Assembly: GCF_000960995.1 (NCBI RefSeq)
Contig: NZ_CP009434.1
Location: 1,860,001 to 1,924,000 of the forward strand
Direction of reading: 5' to 3'
Length of the DNA stretch: 64,000 nt
Source: Burkholderia glumae LMG 2196 = ATCC 33617
GTDB lineage: Bacteria; Pseudomonadota; Gammaproteobacteria; Burkholderiales; Burkholderiaceae
Numbering within the stretch: the stretch's first letter is position 1; every line of letters begins with the position of its first letter. Both the position numbers and the translations under genes were made by a program. This document shows positions 1 through 8,579 of this stretch, in pieces. The notes under the pieces were generated by a model. The model was not told where the DNA came from. It searched no databases and saw only the letters and a program-made list of their open reading frames with translations.

Positions 1-999
1 GGCAAGTTCGACGAGACGGTGCGCAATCTGCACGAGATCGCGCCCACCGTGTTCTTCAACGTGCCCAAGGGCTGGGAGGAACTGACGGCCGCGCTGGAAG
101 CCGATGCGGCGCTGCGCGAGCGCTTTTTCTCGCGCGTGAAGCTGTACTTCTTTGCCGGCGCGGGCTTGTCCCAGGCCGCCTGGGACCGGCTCGAGCGCGT
201 GACGCTGGCGCATTGCGGCGAGCGCATCCGCATCATGGCGGGGCTCGGCATGACGGAGACCGCCCCCTCGTGCCTGTTCACCACCGGCCCGGTATCGGGC
301 GCGGGGTACATCGGCCTGCCCGCGCCGGGCTGCGAGGCGAAGATCGCGCCGGTCGACGGCAAGTTCGAGGTGCGTTTCCGCGGGCCGAACGTGATGCGCG
401 GCTACTGGCGCATGCCCACCGCCAACGCGGAGATCTTCGACGACGAAGGCTACTACCGCAGCGGCGACGCCGTGCGTTTCGTCGACAGCGAGCGGCCGGA
501 ACTGGGGCTCGCCTTCGACGGGCGCATCGCCGAGGACTTCAAGCTCGGCTCGGGCACCTTCGTGAGCGTCGGGCCGATGCGCGCGCGCATCATCTCGGAG
601 GGCGCGCCCTATGTGCAGGACGCGGTCATCACCGGCATGAATCGCGACGAAGTGGGCGCCATGGTGTTTCCCCGTGTCGACGCCTGCCGCTCGCTCGCGG
701 GCCTGGGCCGGGACGCGGGCGTGGCGGACGTGCTCAACGCGCCGGCGGTGCGGGCGTTCTTCGCGGCGCTGCTCGACAAGCTCAACCAGCACGCCACCGG
801 CAGCGCGACGTTGATTGCCAGGCTGCGGCTGCTGGCGGTGCCGCCCTCGCTCGATCTCGGCGAGGTGACCGACAAAGGCTCGATCAACCAGCGCGCGGTG
901 CTCCAGCATCGCGCCGCGCTGGTCGACGCCATGCATGACGGCGGCGATCCGGAGGTCATCGAGGCGCGCGAGCGCCGCGGCCAGGCGGCACGACCATGA
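1..999 (+). CDS. fcs: Feruloyl-CoA synthase-like acyl-CoA synthetase (3' part only)
   Basis: The reading frame is open from the first base, so this is the C-terminal 332 codons of a longer gene; the 5' half lies outside the window. It belongs to the AMP-forming acyl/aryl-CoA synthetase (ANL) superfamily. Visible landmarks are the A5-type motif GLGMTETAP, the A7/A8 region (YYRSGDAVRF) and a C-terminal DKGSINQRAVLQ stretch where the family carries its catalytic lysine. The spacing and the GTFVSVGP motif resemble feruloyl-CoA synthases, which activate hydroxycinnamates with ATP and CoA at the start of ferulate catabolism. That substrate is inferred from overall resemblance only; another aryl- or fatty-acyl-CoA ligase is possible. 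No other hydroxycinnamate gene is visible here. Confidence 0.7.
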   Translation, partial: GKFDETVRNLHEIAPTVFFNVPKGWEELTAALEADAALRERFFSRVKLYFFAGAGLSQAAWDRLERVTLAHCGERIRIMAGLGMTETAPSCLFTTGPVSGAGYIGLPAPGCEAKIAPVDGKFEVRFRGPNVMRGYWRMPTANAEIFDDEGYYRSGDAVRFVDSERPELGLAFDGRIAEDFKLGSGTFVSVGPMRARIISEGAPYVQDAVITGMNRDEVGAMVFPRVDACRSLAGLGRDAGVADVLNAPAVRAFFAALLDKLNQHATGSATLIARLRLLAVPPSLDLGEVTDKGSINQRAVLQHRAALVDAMHDGGDPEVIEARERRGQAARP

Positions 1000-1145
1000 C
1001 GGCTTCGGCGCGGCGCGGTTCGGCGCCGGCGCCTTGCCGGCCGCGGCCTGCTCGCGCCCGGCGGTAGCGCGGGGCGCTGGCGCCCCGCCCCGGCCGGCAG
1101 CCGGGCCGACATGCGCCGCGCGCCGCCGGCCGAGCCTTCAGCCGG

Positions 1146-1201
1146 GCTTAACGAGCGCTTTATCGGCCGTTAAGCACAAAGCCTCGATCCGCTCGTATAG
1201 T
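1146..1201 (+). promoter_or_regulatory. Inverted repeat GCTTAACG-N14-CGTTAAGC and -10-like element before the D-amino-acid enzyme gene
   Basis: A perfect 8-bp inverted repeat (1146-1153 and 1168-1175) lies about 90 bp upstream of the downstream ATG, and a TATAGT hexamer at 1196-1201 could be a -10 box. The size and spacing suit a dimeric regulator. The LysR gene just downstream of the enzyme gene is an obvious but untested candidate. Confidence 0.5.
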
Positions 1202-1263
1202 GGCCGATCCGAACGCGCGAGGCCGGTGCCGCGCCGCGTGTGCCGCATGATCCGGAGCGAGAG

Positions 1264-2394
1264 ATGAATCTGGAGTCGTTGAATACCCCCGCCGCGCTGA
1301 TCGACGTCGCGCGCATGAACCGCAACATCGAACGGATGCAGCAGCGCATGAACGCGCTCGGCGTGAATTTCCGGCCGCACATCAAGACGAGCAAGTGCGC
1401 GCCGGTCGTCACGGCGCAGCTCGAGGCCGGCGCGCGAGGCATCACGGTGTCCACGCTCAAGGAGGCCGAACAGTTCTTCGCGCTCGGCGTTCGCGACATC
1501 GTCTACGCGGTCGGCATCGCGCCGGCGAAGCTCGCGCAGGCGCTGGCCCTGCGCCGGCGCGGCTGCGACCTGAAGATCGTCGCCGACAGCGTCGCCTGCG
1601 CCCAAGCCATCGTCGCGTTCGGCCGCCAGCACGGGGAAAGCTTCGAGGTCTGGATCGAGGTCGATGTCGACGGCCACCGCTCGGGCCTCGATCCCGAGGA
1701 CGAGGCGCTGCTCGCGGTCGCGGCGACGCTGGTGGGCGGCGGCATGCACCTGGGCGGCGTGATGGCGCACGCCGGCTCCAGCTACGAGCACGATACCCAC
1801 GACGCCCTGGTTCGCCTGGCTGAGCAGGAGCGTTCGCGCAGCGTGCGGGCCGCCGAACGCATCCGCTCGGCCGGCCTGTCGTGCCAGGCCGTCAGCATCG
1901 GCTCGACGCCGACCGCGCTGGCCGCCGAGCGGCTGGACGGCGTGACCGAGGTGCGCGCGGGCGTCTACGTGCTGTTCGATCTCGTCATGCACAACGTGGG
2001 CGTGAGCCGGCTGTCCGAGCTGGCGCTGAGCGTCCTGACCACGGTGATCGGCCACCAGCGCGAAAAAGGCTGGGCCATCGTCGACGCCGGCTGGATGGCG
2101 ATGAGCCGGGACCGCGGCACCCAGCGCCAGAAGCGCGACTTCGGCTACGGACTGGTTTGCCTCGAGAACGGCGAGGTGCTGGACGGCTACCTGATGAGCG
2201 GCGCGAACCAGGAGCACGGCATCGTGTCGCGCTCCGGCGCGCCGGACCACGCAATCGAGCAGCGCTTGCCGATCGGCACGCGCTTGCGCATCCTCCCCAA
2301 CCACGCTTGCGCCACCGGCGCGCAGCATCCCGCCTACCAGGCCGTCAAGCCGGACGGAAGCATCGAGACCTGGCCGCGATTCTATGGCTGGTGA
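1264..2394 (+). CDS. D-threonine aldolase / D-serine dehydratase-like PLP enzyme (DSD1 family)
   Basis: This 376-residue protein has the alanine-racemase-type N-terminal barrel and C-terminal metal-binding domain of the DSD1/D-threonine aldolase family. The RPHIKTSK motif (residues 37-44) carries the likely PLP lysine K41. The C-terminal HxC pair, H347 and C349 in NHACATG, is the metal site of eukaryotic-type D-serine dehydratases and D-threonine aldolases. Expected chemistry is cleavage or dehydration of a 3-hydroxy-D-amino acid in the cytoplasm. The ATG at 1264 is chosen over 1240 because GGAG sits 6-7 bases upstream of it. A palindrome precedes the gene and a LysR gene follows it, suggesting local control. 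The exact substrate (D-threonine, D-serine, 3-hydroxyaspartate) cannot be read from the sequence. Confidence 0.8.
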   Translation: MNLESLNTPAALIDVARMNRNIERMQQRMNALGVNFRPHIKTSKCAPVVTAQLEAGARGITVSTLKEAEQFFALGVRDIVYAVGIAPAKLAQALALRRRGCDLKIVADSVACAQAIVAFGRQHGESFEVWIEVDVDGHRSGLDPEDEALLAVAATLVGGGMHLGGVMAHAGSSYEHDTHDALVRLAEQERSRSVRAAERIRSAGLSCQAVSIGSTPTALAAERLDGVTEVRAGVYVLFDLVMHNVGVSRLSELALSVLTTVIGHQREKGWAIVDAGWMAMSRDRGTQRQKRDFGYGLVCLENGEVLDGYLMSGANQEHGIVSRSGAPDHAIEQRLPIGTRLRILPNHACATGAQHPAYQAVKPDGSIETWPRFYGW

Positions 2395-2541
2395 CTCGCG
2401 GCGCCGTTCGGCGCCCGGCGGCAAACCGCGCCCGCCTCGCGGCCGAACGGCCAGCGCCGGCGCGGCCGGCCCGGCGCCAATCCAGGAAAAGATATTTTGG
2501 CCTGTCTACTATGGGATGAGCGAATCATCGATGGGGGGTGA

Positions 2542-3462
2542 ATGCTTCAACTCGAAGACATGCAACTGCTGCGCGCGCTGGGCGCCTCGCCGTCGCTCGC
2601 GGCCGCGGCACGGCTGCTGGACCTGACGCCGCCCGCCGTCACGGTACGGCTCCGGCGCATCGAGCAACGGGTGGGCGTGAGCCTCGCGACGCGGGCGGCG
2701 AGGGGCATTTCCTTGACCGACGAGGGACAGCGCCTGATCCAGGAGGCCATCGACATCCTCGAGCGGATCGAGTCGCTTCCGTCCCGCCTCTCGGACCAAG
2801 CCAACGGCGTGAGCGGCCACCTGCGCGTGGTGGCGCCGTTCGGGTTCGGGCGCGCCTACGTGGCGCCGCTGATCCGCAGCCTGCACCGCTCGCATCCCCG
2901 GCTCGCGGTCTCGCTGATCCTGGTGGAAAGTCCGCTGGCCGCGGCATCGGGTGCCGATGTGGTGATCTCCATCGGCCCCATCAAGGGCTCCTCGTGGGTC
3001 GGACATTGGCTGGCGCCGAACGAGCGCCTGCTGTGCGCCGGCCCCGCCCTGGCGCGCAGCCTGTCCGAACTCGGGCATCCGTCCGAACTCGGCCGTTACC
3101 CGTACCTCGCGCTGCGCGAGAACGACGAGGAAGTCACCCGGCTGCGCTTCACACAGCACGACGCCGCGGGCAGGCGCGCGGGCAAGGCCGTGACGGTCAG
3201 GCTGACGAGCGTCCTGTCGTCGAACGACGGCACCGTGGTGAGGGACTGGGCGGCGGACGGGCTCGGCGTCGTCGCCCGCTCCGAATGGGACTGCGTGCGG
3301 CTGCTCGCCGAAGGCAGGCTGGTGCGCGTCCTGCCGGCATGGCGGCTCGATCCGGCGCCCGTGATCGCGCTCACGCCCACCCGCCAGGGGCTGACGATTC
3401 GTCAGCGGGTATTCCTCGATGCGGCGAAGCGCGCCTTCGACCCCGTGCCGTGGCGGGCTTGA
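2542..3462 (+). CDS. LysR-family transcriptional regulator
   Basis: A 306-residue LysR regulator of normal length. The winged HTH occupies residues 1-60, with the typical SPSLAAAARLLDLTPPAVTVRLRRIEQRVG helix-turn-helix stretch (split here only by reading; about residues 14-43) and the LTDEGQRL linker. The rest is a substrate-binding effector domain. The ATG at 2542 is preceded by GGGGGTGA. It lies 147 bp downstream of the DSD1-like gene on the same strand, whereas classical LysR genes are divergent from their targets. It may still control the upstream enzyme through the palindrome at 1146-1175. The effector is unknown. Confidence 0.88.
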   Translation: MLQLEDMQLLRALGASPSLAAAARLLDLTPPAVTVRLRRIEQRVGVSLATRAARGISLTDEGQRLIQEAIDILERIESLPSRLSDQANGVSGHLRVVAPFGFGRAYVAPLIRSLHRSHPRLAVSLILVESPLAAASGADVVISIGPIKGSSWVGHWLAPNERLLCAGPALARSLSELGHPSELGRYPYLALRENDEEVTRLRFTQHDAAGRRAGKAVTVRLTSVLSSNDGTVVRDWAADGLGVVARSEWDCVRLLAEGRLVRVLPAWRLDPAPVIALTPTRQGLTIRQRVFLDAAKRAFDPVPWRA

Positions 3463-3724
3463 CCCGGCCGGCCGCCGAGGCCCGCCTCGCGAAGCCGCGA
3501 ACCTCGCGGCACCCGGCGCCGCTCGCGCGGTGCGCCGCGCCGTAGGCGACGCGCATGCCGATCCGGCTCCCCCCGCCGTGAGCCGGCCCTCGGCCCGCCT
3601 CTGCACCGGCCACGGCACCTGGCTGGGCTGGCTCGGCGTCGGGCGCGGCCCGCCCGTCGGATAATGATGCGGCATCTCGTGGATCAGCAGCCACGCGGCC
3701 CTTCACCCGTCACCGGAGCCTGAC

Positions 3725-4402
3725 GTGTCCCACTTCATTTTGATGTTGACCGAGAACGACGCAACCGTCGGCGACGCCCTGGCCGTCTACGACAGCCTGC
3801 GCGACAGCCCGCTGCGATTCGTCGGCTTCAAGGACGTTGGCCTGCCGGTGGCGATGCTCGTGCAACTGGCGCGGCGCATCCGTGCCGACGGCCGCGAAGT
3901 CGTGCTGGAAGTGGTCGCCACCAGCCGCGAGGCGGAGCTGGCATCGATCGGCGCGGCGCTCGAGATCGGCGTGGACTACCTGCTCGGCGGCCGCCATGTC
4001 GAAGACGCGCTGCCGCTGCTGCGCGGCGCGCCGATCCGGTATTTTCCGTTCGCGGGGCGCACCGTCGGCCATCCGACCGTGCTGGAGGGGAGCATCGACG
4101 AGATCGTCGACGACGCGCGCCGGCTCGCCTCGCTGCCCGGCGTCCACGGTCTCGACCTGCTGGCCTATCGGCTGGCCGGCAGCGGCGCGCCCGCGGAGCT
4201 GGCGCGGCGCGTCGTCGAAGCGGTCGAGCTGCCGGTGATCGCGGCCGGCAGCATCGACCGGCCGGCGCGCGTGAGGGCGATGCGCGATGCGGCGGCATGG
4301 GGCTTCACGGTCGGCAGCGCGCTGTTCCGGCATGCCTTCGGCGCTCGGCCGCTGGCCGCGCAGATCGATGCGATCCTCGGCATCGAGGGCGTGACGGCCT
4401 GA
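3725..4402 (+). CDS. Unassigned TIM-barrel protein (HisA/NanE-like fold)
   Basis: A 225-residue soluble protein starting at a GTG with GGAG six bases upstream. Alternating hydrophobic strands and acidic helices, an early strand with a conserved lysine (RFVGFKDVG, near residues 31-39), VVLEVVATS, and a C-terminal phosphate-loop-like stretch (LPVIAAGSID followed by AAWGFTVGSALF) all look like a (beta/alpha)8 phosphate-binding barrel of the HisA/TrpF/NanE type. I do not recognise a specific enzyme. It is flanked by a LysR gene and a convergent M20 amidohydrolase gene, and nothing in the context fixes its role. A sugar-phosphate epimerase/isomerase or aldolase activity is possible but not shown. 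Confidence 0.6.
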   Translation: MSHFILMLTENDATVGDALAVYDSLRDSPLRFVGFKDVGLPVAMLVQLARRIRADGREVVLEVVATSREAELASIGAALEIGVDYLLGGRHVEDALPLLRGAPIRYFPFAGRTVGHPTVLEGSIDEIVDDARRLASLPGVHGLDLLAYRLAGSGAPAELARRVVEAVELPVIAAGSIDRPARVRAMRDAAAWGFTVGSALFRHAFGARPLAAQIDAILGIEGVTA

Positions 4403-4478
4403 GGCGGCCGCCAAGGCACCGCCGCCGCCGGCCGTCACCCCATGCGGCCTGGCCGGCCGGTCGCGGCGCCCCGGCGCC

Positions 4479-5717
4479 TCAGGCCGCGCGGCCGAAGTAA
4501 CGCTGCGCCAGGGCCACCCAGTACCGGACGCCGGCCGGAATGATGGCGTCGTTGAAATCGTATTTCGGGTGATGCAGCGCCGCCGCGGCCGCGCCGTCCG
4601 GCGCATTGCCGATCAGCACGTAGGCGCCCGGCCGCGCCTCCAGCATGAAGCCGAAGTCCTCGGACGTCATGTTCGGCGGCACCTCGCGGTGCAGGCGTGC
4701 CTCGCCGAACGTGTCGCGGATCACCGCTTCGCACAGCGCCGTCTCGGCCGGCGTGTTGACCGTCGCCGGATAGTATTGAAAGAACTCCACCTCGACCTGC
4801 GCGCCCTGCGCCGCGGCCAGCCCCTCGCAGGCCTGCCGGACGTCGCGCTGCAGCCTCTGCTGCAGCTCGGACGACAGGGTGCGAATCGTGCCGCGCAGCT
4901 CGGCCGTGTCTGGAATGACGTTGTCGGTCGTGCCCGCCTGGAACATGCAGACGGAAATCACGGCGGGTTGGACGGGGTCCTTGTGCCGTGCGGCGATGGT
5001 CTGGCACTGCAGCACCATCAGGCAGGCGAGCGGCACCGGATCGATGCCCAGATGCGGCTGCGCCGCGTGCGCGCCCTTGCCCCGCACCGTGATCCGGAAG
5101 CGCGAGCCCGCGGCCATGATGGGCCCGGTGCGCAGCCCGAACTGCCCGGCCGGCAAGCCGGGCCAGTTGTGCATGCCGAACACCGCTTCGGTGGGATATT
5201 GCTCGAACAGCCCGTCGTCGATCATCTTGCGCGCGCCCGCGCCGCCCTCCTCGCCCGGCTGAAACACGAAATGCACGCTGCCCGGCAGCGGCGGCAGCGA
5301 CTTCAGCATGCGCGCGGCGCCCAGCAGCATGACCGTATGGCCGTCATGGCCGCAGGCATGCATGATCCCGTGCGCGCACGAGGCATGCGCGAAATCGTTG
5401 GCCTCGTGGATCGGCAGCGCGTCCAGATCGGCGCGCAGCACGATGCCGCGTGCCGGGTCGGTGCCGGCCAGGCTGGCCACCACACCGGTGCCGCCCAGCC
5501 CGCGCGCCACCGAATAGCCGAGCGACTCCAGTTCGCGGGCGACGACGTCGGCGGTGCGGTGCTCCTCGAACCGCAGCTCGGGATGCGCGTGCAGATCGCG
5601 GCGCAATCCGGCCCAGTGTGCCTGATGCGTGCTCAGCGACGTGTCGGAAATGACGGCGTGTTCCAATTTCGGCACCTTCGAAAAATAAACGGCTTGCCTG
5701 CTGCCCTGCCGGCGCAT
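4479..5717 (-). CDS. M20-family amidohydrolase (hippurate / N-acyl-amino-acid hydrolase type)
   Basis: A 412-residue metallopeptidase-like hydrolase of the M20 (AbgB/hippurate hydrolase) family. It shows the RRDLHAHPEL start of the domain, the ADLDALP and MHACGHDGHT metal-binding motifs, the FQPGEEGG stretch with the catalytic glutamate, and a late MTSEDFGF motif. Such enzymes remove an acyl group from N-acyl or N-carbamoyl amino acids. It is the last gene of the minus-strand cluster, 18 bp after the aldehyde dehydrogenase, so it may deacylate a substrate imported by the upstream ABC system. The start is uncertain: the first 20 residues look unlike the family and an internal GTG or ATG may be used. 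Confidence 0.85.
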   Translation of the reverse strand: MRRQGSRQAVYFSKVPKLEHAVISDTSLSTHQAHWAGLRRDLHAHPELRFEEHRTADVVARELESLGYSVARGLGGTGVVASLAGTDPARGIVLRADLDALPIHEANDFAHASCAHGIMHACGHDGHTVMLLGAARMLKSLPPLPGSVHFVFQPGEEGGAGARKMIDDGLFEQYPTEAVFGMHNWPGLPAGQFGLRTGPIMAAGSRFRITVRGKGAHAAQPHLGIDPVPLACLMVLQCQTIAARHKDPVQPAVISVCMFQAGTTDNVIPDTAELRGTIRTLSSELQQRLQRDVRQACEGLAAAQGAQVEVEFFQYYPATVNTPAETALCEAVIRDTFGEARLHREVPPNMTSEDFGFMLEARPGAYVLIGNAPDGAAAAALHHPKYDFNDAIIPAGVRYWVALAQRYFGRAA

Positions 5718-5735
5718 CGGCGCGCCGCGGCCGCG

Positions 5736-7193
5736 TCAGTCGTAGTAGCCCAGCACCGACTTGAGCTCCAGGTACTCCTCCATCCCTTCGATCCCGTACT
5801 CGCGGCCGTTGCCCGACTGCTTGTAGCCGCCGAACGGCGCCTGCGGGTCCCATGCCGGATAGTTCAGGTGCACCTGCCCGGCCCGGATGCGCGCGGCCAC
5901 CGCGCGCACGCGCGCCATGTCGGTGCCCTGCACGTGCGCGCCGAGCCCGTAGACGGTGTCGTTGGCGATCGCGACCGCTTCGTCCACGGTATCGTAAGGC
6001 AGGATCGCGAGCACCGGGCCGAAGATCTCCTGCTGCGCGATCGTCATGTCCGTGCGCACCTCGGAGAAAATCGTCGGCCGCACGTAGAACCCCTTGTCGA
6101 GGCCGGCGGGGCGCCCCGGCCCGCCGGCGATCAGCTTGGCGCGCTCCGCGCAGCCGGCCTCGATCATCTGCGCGACCCGCCCGAACTGCGCGCGGTTGGC
6201 GAGCGGCCCGTGCGTGGTCGCCTCGGCGAACGGATCGCCGACGACCAGCGCCTGCGCCGCCGCGACGGCACGCGCCTCGATGGCGCCGAGCAGGTGGCGC
6301 GGCACGATCATGCGGGTCGGCGCGCTGCACGACTGCCCGAGGTTGCGGAACGCGGCGGCCACGCCCGGCGCGATGGCCCGCTCCAGGTCCGCATCCGGCA
6401 GCACGAGGTTCGGCGACTTGCCGCCGAGCTCCTGCGCCACGCGCTTGACGGTCGGCGCGGCCGCCTGCGCCACCAGCACGCCCGCGCGCGTCGATCCGGT
6501 GATCGACACCATGTCGACCTGCGGGTGCGCCGACAGCGCGGCGCCCACCTGCGCACCGCTGCCGCTGACCAGGTTGAACACGCCGGGGGGCACGCCCGCG
6601 TCGTCGATCACCTCGGCGAACAGCAGCGCGCTGAGCGGCGACAGCTCGCTCGGCTTGAGCACCACCGTGCAGCCGGCGGCCAGCGCCGGGCCGACCTTCG
6701 CGGTGATCTGATAGATCGGCCAGTTCCACGGCGTGATCAGCGCGCACACGCCGATCGGCTCGCGCATGAGGGCGGTGGTGCCGCGCCGCGTGACGAACGG
6801 ATAGCTCGCGAGATTGTCGCGCGCGACCCGGATATGCTCGGCGGCGAGCGGCACGTGCGCGGCACGCGCATAGCCGATCGGCGCGCCCATTTCCATCGCC
6901 AGCGCGGTGGCGAAGCGCTCCGCGCGCTCGAGGATCAGGGCATGGATGCGGTCGAGCACCGCGGCGCGCGCTTGCGGCGGGGTGGCCGCCCAGGGCTCGA
7001 AGGCGCGCCGCGCGGCGCGCACCGCGCGCTCGACGTCGGGCGCGCCGCCGAGCGGGATCTCGCAGAGCGTGGCTTCGGTGGATGGGCACACCACGGCGAA
7101 CCGGTCGCCGCCCTCGGGCAGCACCCAGCTGCCGTCGATGAAGAAACGATCCAGCCTGCCGGCTTGCCGCAGGAGGTCAACGGGGGAGTTCAT
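5736..7193 (-). CDS. NAD(P)-dependent aldehyde dehydrogenase
   Basis: A complete 485-residue ALDH superfamily enzyme. Catalytic residues are all present: N157 in TPWNWP, E255 in QELGGKS and C289 in GQSCSAP. It oxidises an aldehyde to the acid in the cytoplasm. Its ATG overlaps the stop codon of the upstream flavin oxidoreductase (ATGA, 7190-7193), which indicates translational coupling. That pairing is the classical arrangement for an amine oxidase passing its aldehyde product to a dehydrogenase, as with PuuB and PuuC in putrescine catabolism. No gamma-glutamylputrescine synthetase or hydrolase gene is nearby, so the aldehyde is not known. Confidence 0.9.
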   Translation of the reverse strand: MNSPVDLLRQAGRLDRFFIDGSWVLPEGGDRFAVVCPSTEATLCEIPLGGAPDVERAVRAARRAFEPWAATPPQARAAVLDRIHALILERAERFATALAMEMGAPIGYARAAHVPLAAEHIRVARDNLASYPFVTRRGTTALMREPIGVCALITPWNWPIYQITAKVGPALAAGCTVVLKPSELSPLSALLFAEVIDDAGVPPGVFNLVSGSGAQVGAALSAHPQVDMVSITGSTRAGVLVAQAAAPTVKRVAQELGGKSPNLVLPDADLERAIAPGVAAAFRNLGQSCSAPTRMIVPRHLLGAIEARAVAAAQALVVGDPFAEATTHGPLANRAQFGRVAQMIEAGCAERAKLIAGGPGRPAGLDKGFYVRPTIFSEVRTDMTIAQQEIFGPVLAILPYDTVDEAVAIANDTVYGLGAHVQGTDMARVRAVAARIRAGQVHLNYPAWDPQAPFGGYKQSGNGREYGIEGMEEYLELKSVLGYYD

Positions 7194-8467
7194 TGCAGGG
7201 TGTCCTTGAGTCGATACCAGGCGCCGACGAGCGGCAGGAACCAGGGCTTGCCGAAATGCCCGGGAATCGCCGGCCAGTCGAAATCCTTCCAGGGGTTGAG
7301 ATCGGCACGCCCGTCCATGATCTCGGCCATCAGCGTGCCCATCAGCGTGGCCATCTGCGTGCCGTGGCCGCTATAGCCCATCGAGTAATACACGCCGTCG
7401 CGCTCGCCGGCGCGCGGCAGCCGGTTGGCCGTCATGTCCACCATGCCGCCCCAGCAATAGTCGATGCGCACGTCGGCCAGATCCGGAAACACGGCGGCCA
7501 TCTGCCGCCGCAGGATCAGCCCGCTCTTCTGGTCCGAGCGCGGGTTCGAGGTGGCGAAGCGCGCCCGCCCGCCGAACAGCATGCGCTGGTCCGGCGTGAC
7601 GCGGAAGAAGTTGACGAACTGCTTGGTGTCGGTGACCATCCGGCGCGTCGGCAGCAAGCGGTCGAGCCGTTCGCTCGACAACGGCTCGGAGACGATGATG
7701 AACGCGCCGACCGGCACCACCCGGCGGCGAATCCAGCCGAACGGGCCGAGCTGCGAAATACCGCTGGCAAGCAGCACCTGGGACGCCCGGATCTCGCCGA
7801 GCGGCGTCAGCGCCAGGTAGCCGCCGTCCGCCCGGCGCTCGAGGCCGAGCACCGGCGCGTGCTCGAGAATCTGCGCACCGCGGGCCTGCGCGGCGCTCGC
7901 CAGGCCGCGCACGTAGCGGCCGACATGCATCCCCGCGCTCTTGCCGAACAGCAGGCCGCCATGATACCGGTCCGAGCCGATCTCGTCGCGCAGCGCCGCC
8001 TTGCTCAGCATGCGGGTGTCGGGGTCCACGCTCGCCGCGAGCAGCGCCTGGCTGCGCACGAGCTTGTCGTAGTGCTCGGGCTTCGCGGCGAGCTTGAGCT
8101 TGCCGCTGCGCACGAAGTCGCAATCGATCGACTCCTCCCTGACCAGCCGCTCGACCAGGTCGACGCCCGCATCGAACGCGAGATAGAGCCGGTTGGCCAG
8201 TTCCGGGCCGATGCGCTGCGCCAGCGACGCGTAATCCTGCGCGAAGCCGTTGTTGCACATGCCGCCGTTGCGCCCCGAGGCCGCCTGCCCGACGGTGCCC
8301 GCCTCGCAGACGGTCACGCGCGCGCCTTTCTTGGCCAGCGCCAGGGCCGCCGCCGAGCCGGTGATACCGCCGCCCACCACCAACACGTCGCAGTGCCGCT
8401 CACGCAATTCGGCCGAGCCGCTCGCGAACGGCTTCGACGTATCGAGCCAGTAGGAACTGAAATGCAT
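7190..8467 (-). CDS. DAO-family FAD-dependent oxidoreductase 1 (PuuB-like)
   Basis: A 425-residue flavoenzyme with the Rossmann motif VVGGGITG at residues 30-37 and the SGRNGG motif (64-69) typical of the gamma-glutamylputrescine oxidase/glycine oxidase-like branch. The start at 8467 follows a GGGAG ribosome site; a longer frame to 8611 has no support. Its C-terminal block WPAIPGHFG...WFLPLVGA is nearly the same as in the flavoenzyme encoded at 11219-12496, so the two are close paralogues. It probably oxidises a primary or secondary amine or amino acid to an imine/aldehyde, which the coupled aldehyde dehydrogenase would then oxidise. The true substrate is unknown. Confidence 0.88.
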   Translation of the reverse strand: MHFSSYWLDTSKPFASGSAELRERHCDVLVVGGGITGSAAALALAKKGARVTVCEAGTVGQAASGRNGGMCNNGFAQDYASLAQRIGPELANRLYLAFDAGVDLVERLVREESIDCDFVRSGKLKLAAKPEHYDKLVRSQALLAASVDPDTRMLSKAALRDEIGSDRYHGGLLFGKSAGMHVGRYVRGLASAAQARGAQILEHAPVLGLERRADGGYLALTPLGEIRASQVLLASGISQLGPFGWIRRRVVPVGAFIIVSEPLSSERLDRLLPTRRMVTDTKQFVNFFRVTPDQRMLFGGRARFATSNPRSDQKSGLILRRQMAAVFPDLADVRIDYCWGGMVDMTANRLPRAGERDGVYYSMGYSGHGTQMATLMGTLMAEIMDGRADLNPWKDFDWPAIPGHFGKPWFLPLVGAWYRLKDTLQ

Positions 8468-8579
8468 CAGGCACTCCCAATCTGTCAGAACCGGCTGCCG
8501 CGCCGGCGCGAGGCGGATCGATCCGCCCCGCGCCAGGGGCCGCCGCCCGCCTGCGCGCGATCGCCTCGCGCCGGGCCGG

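Noticed and set aside
4569..7376. Open frame of 935 codons on the + strand
   Set aside because: It runs opposite the M20 and aldehyde dehydrogenase genes and has the arginine/alanine/histidine-rich content of GC-rich antisense frames.
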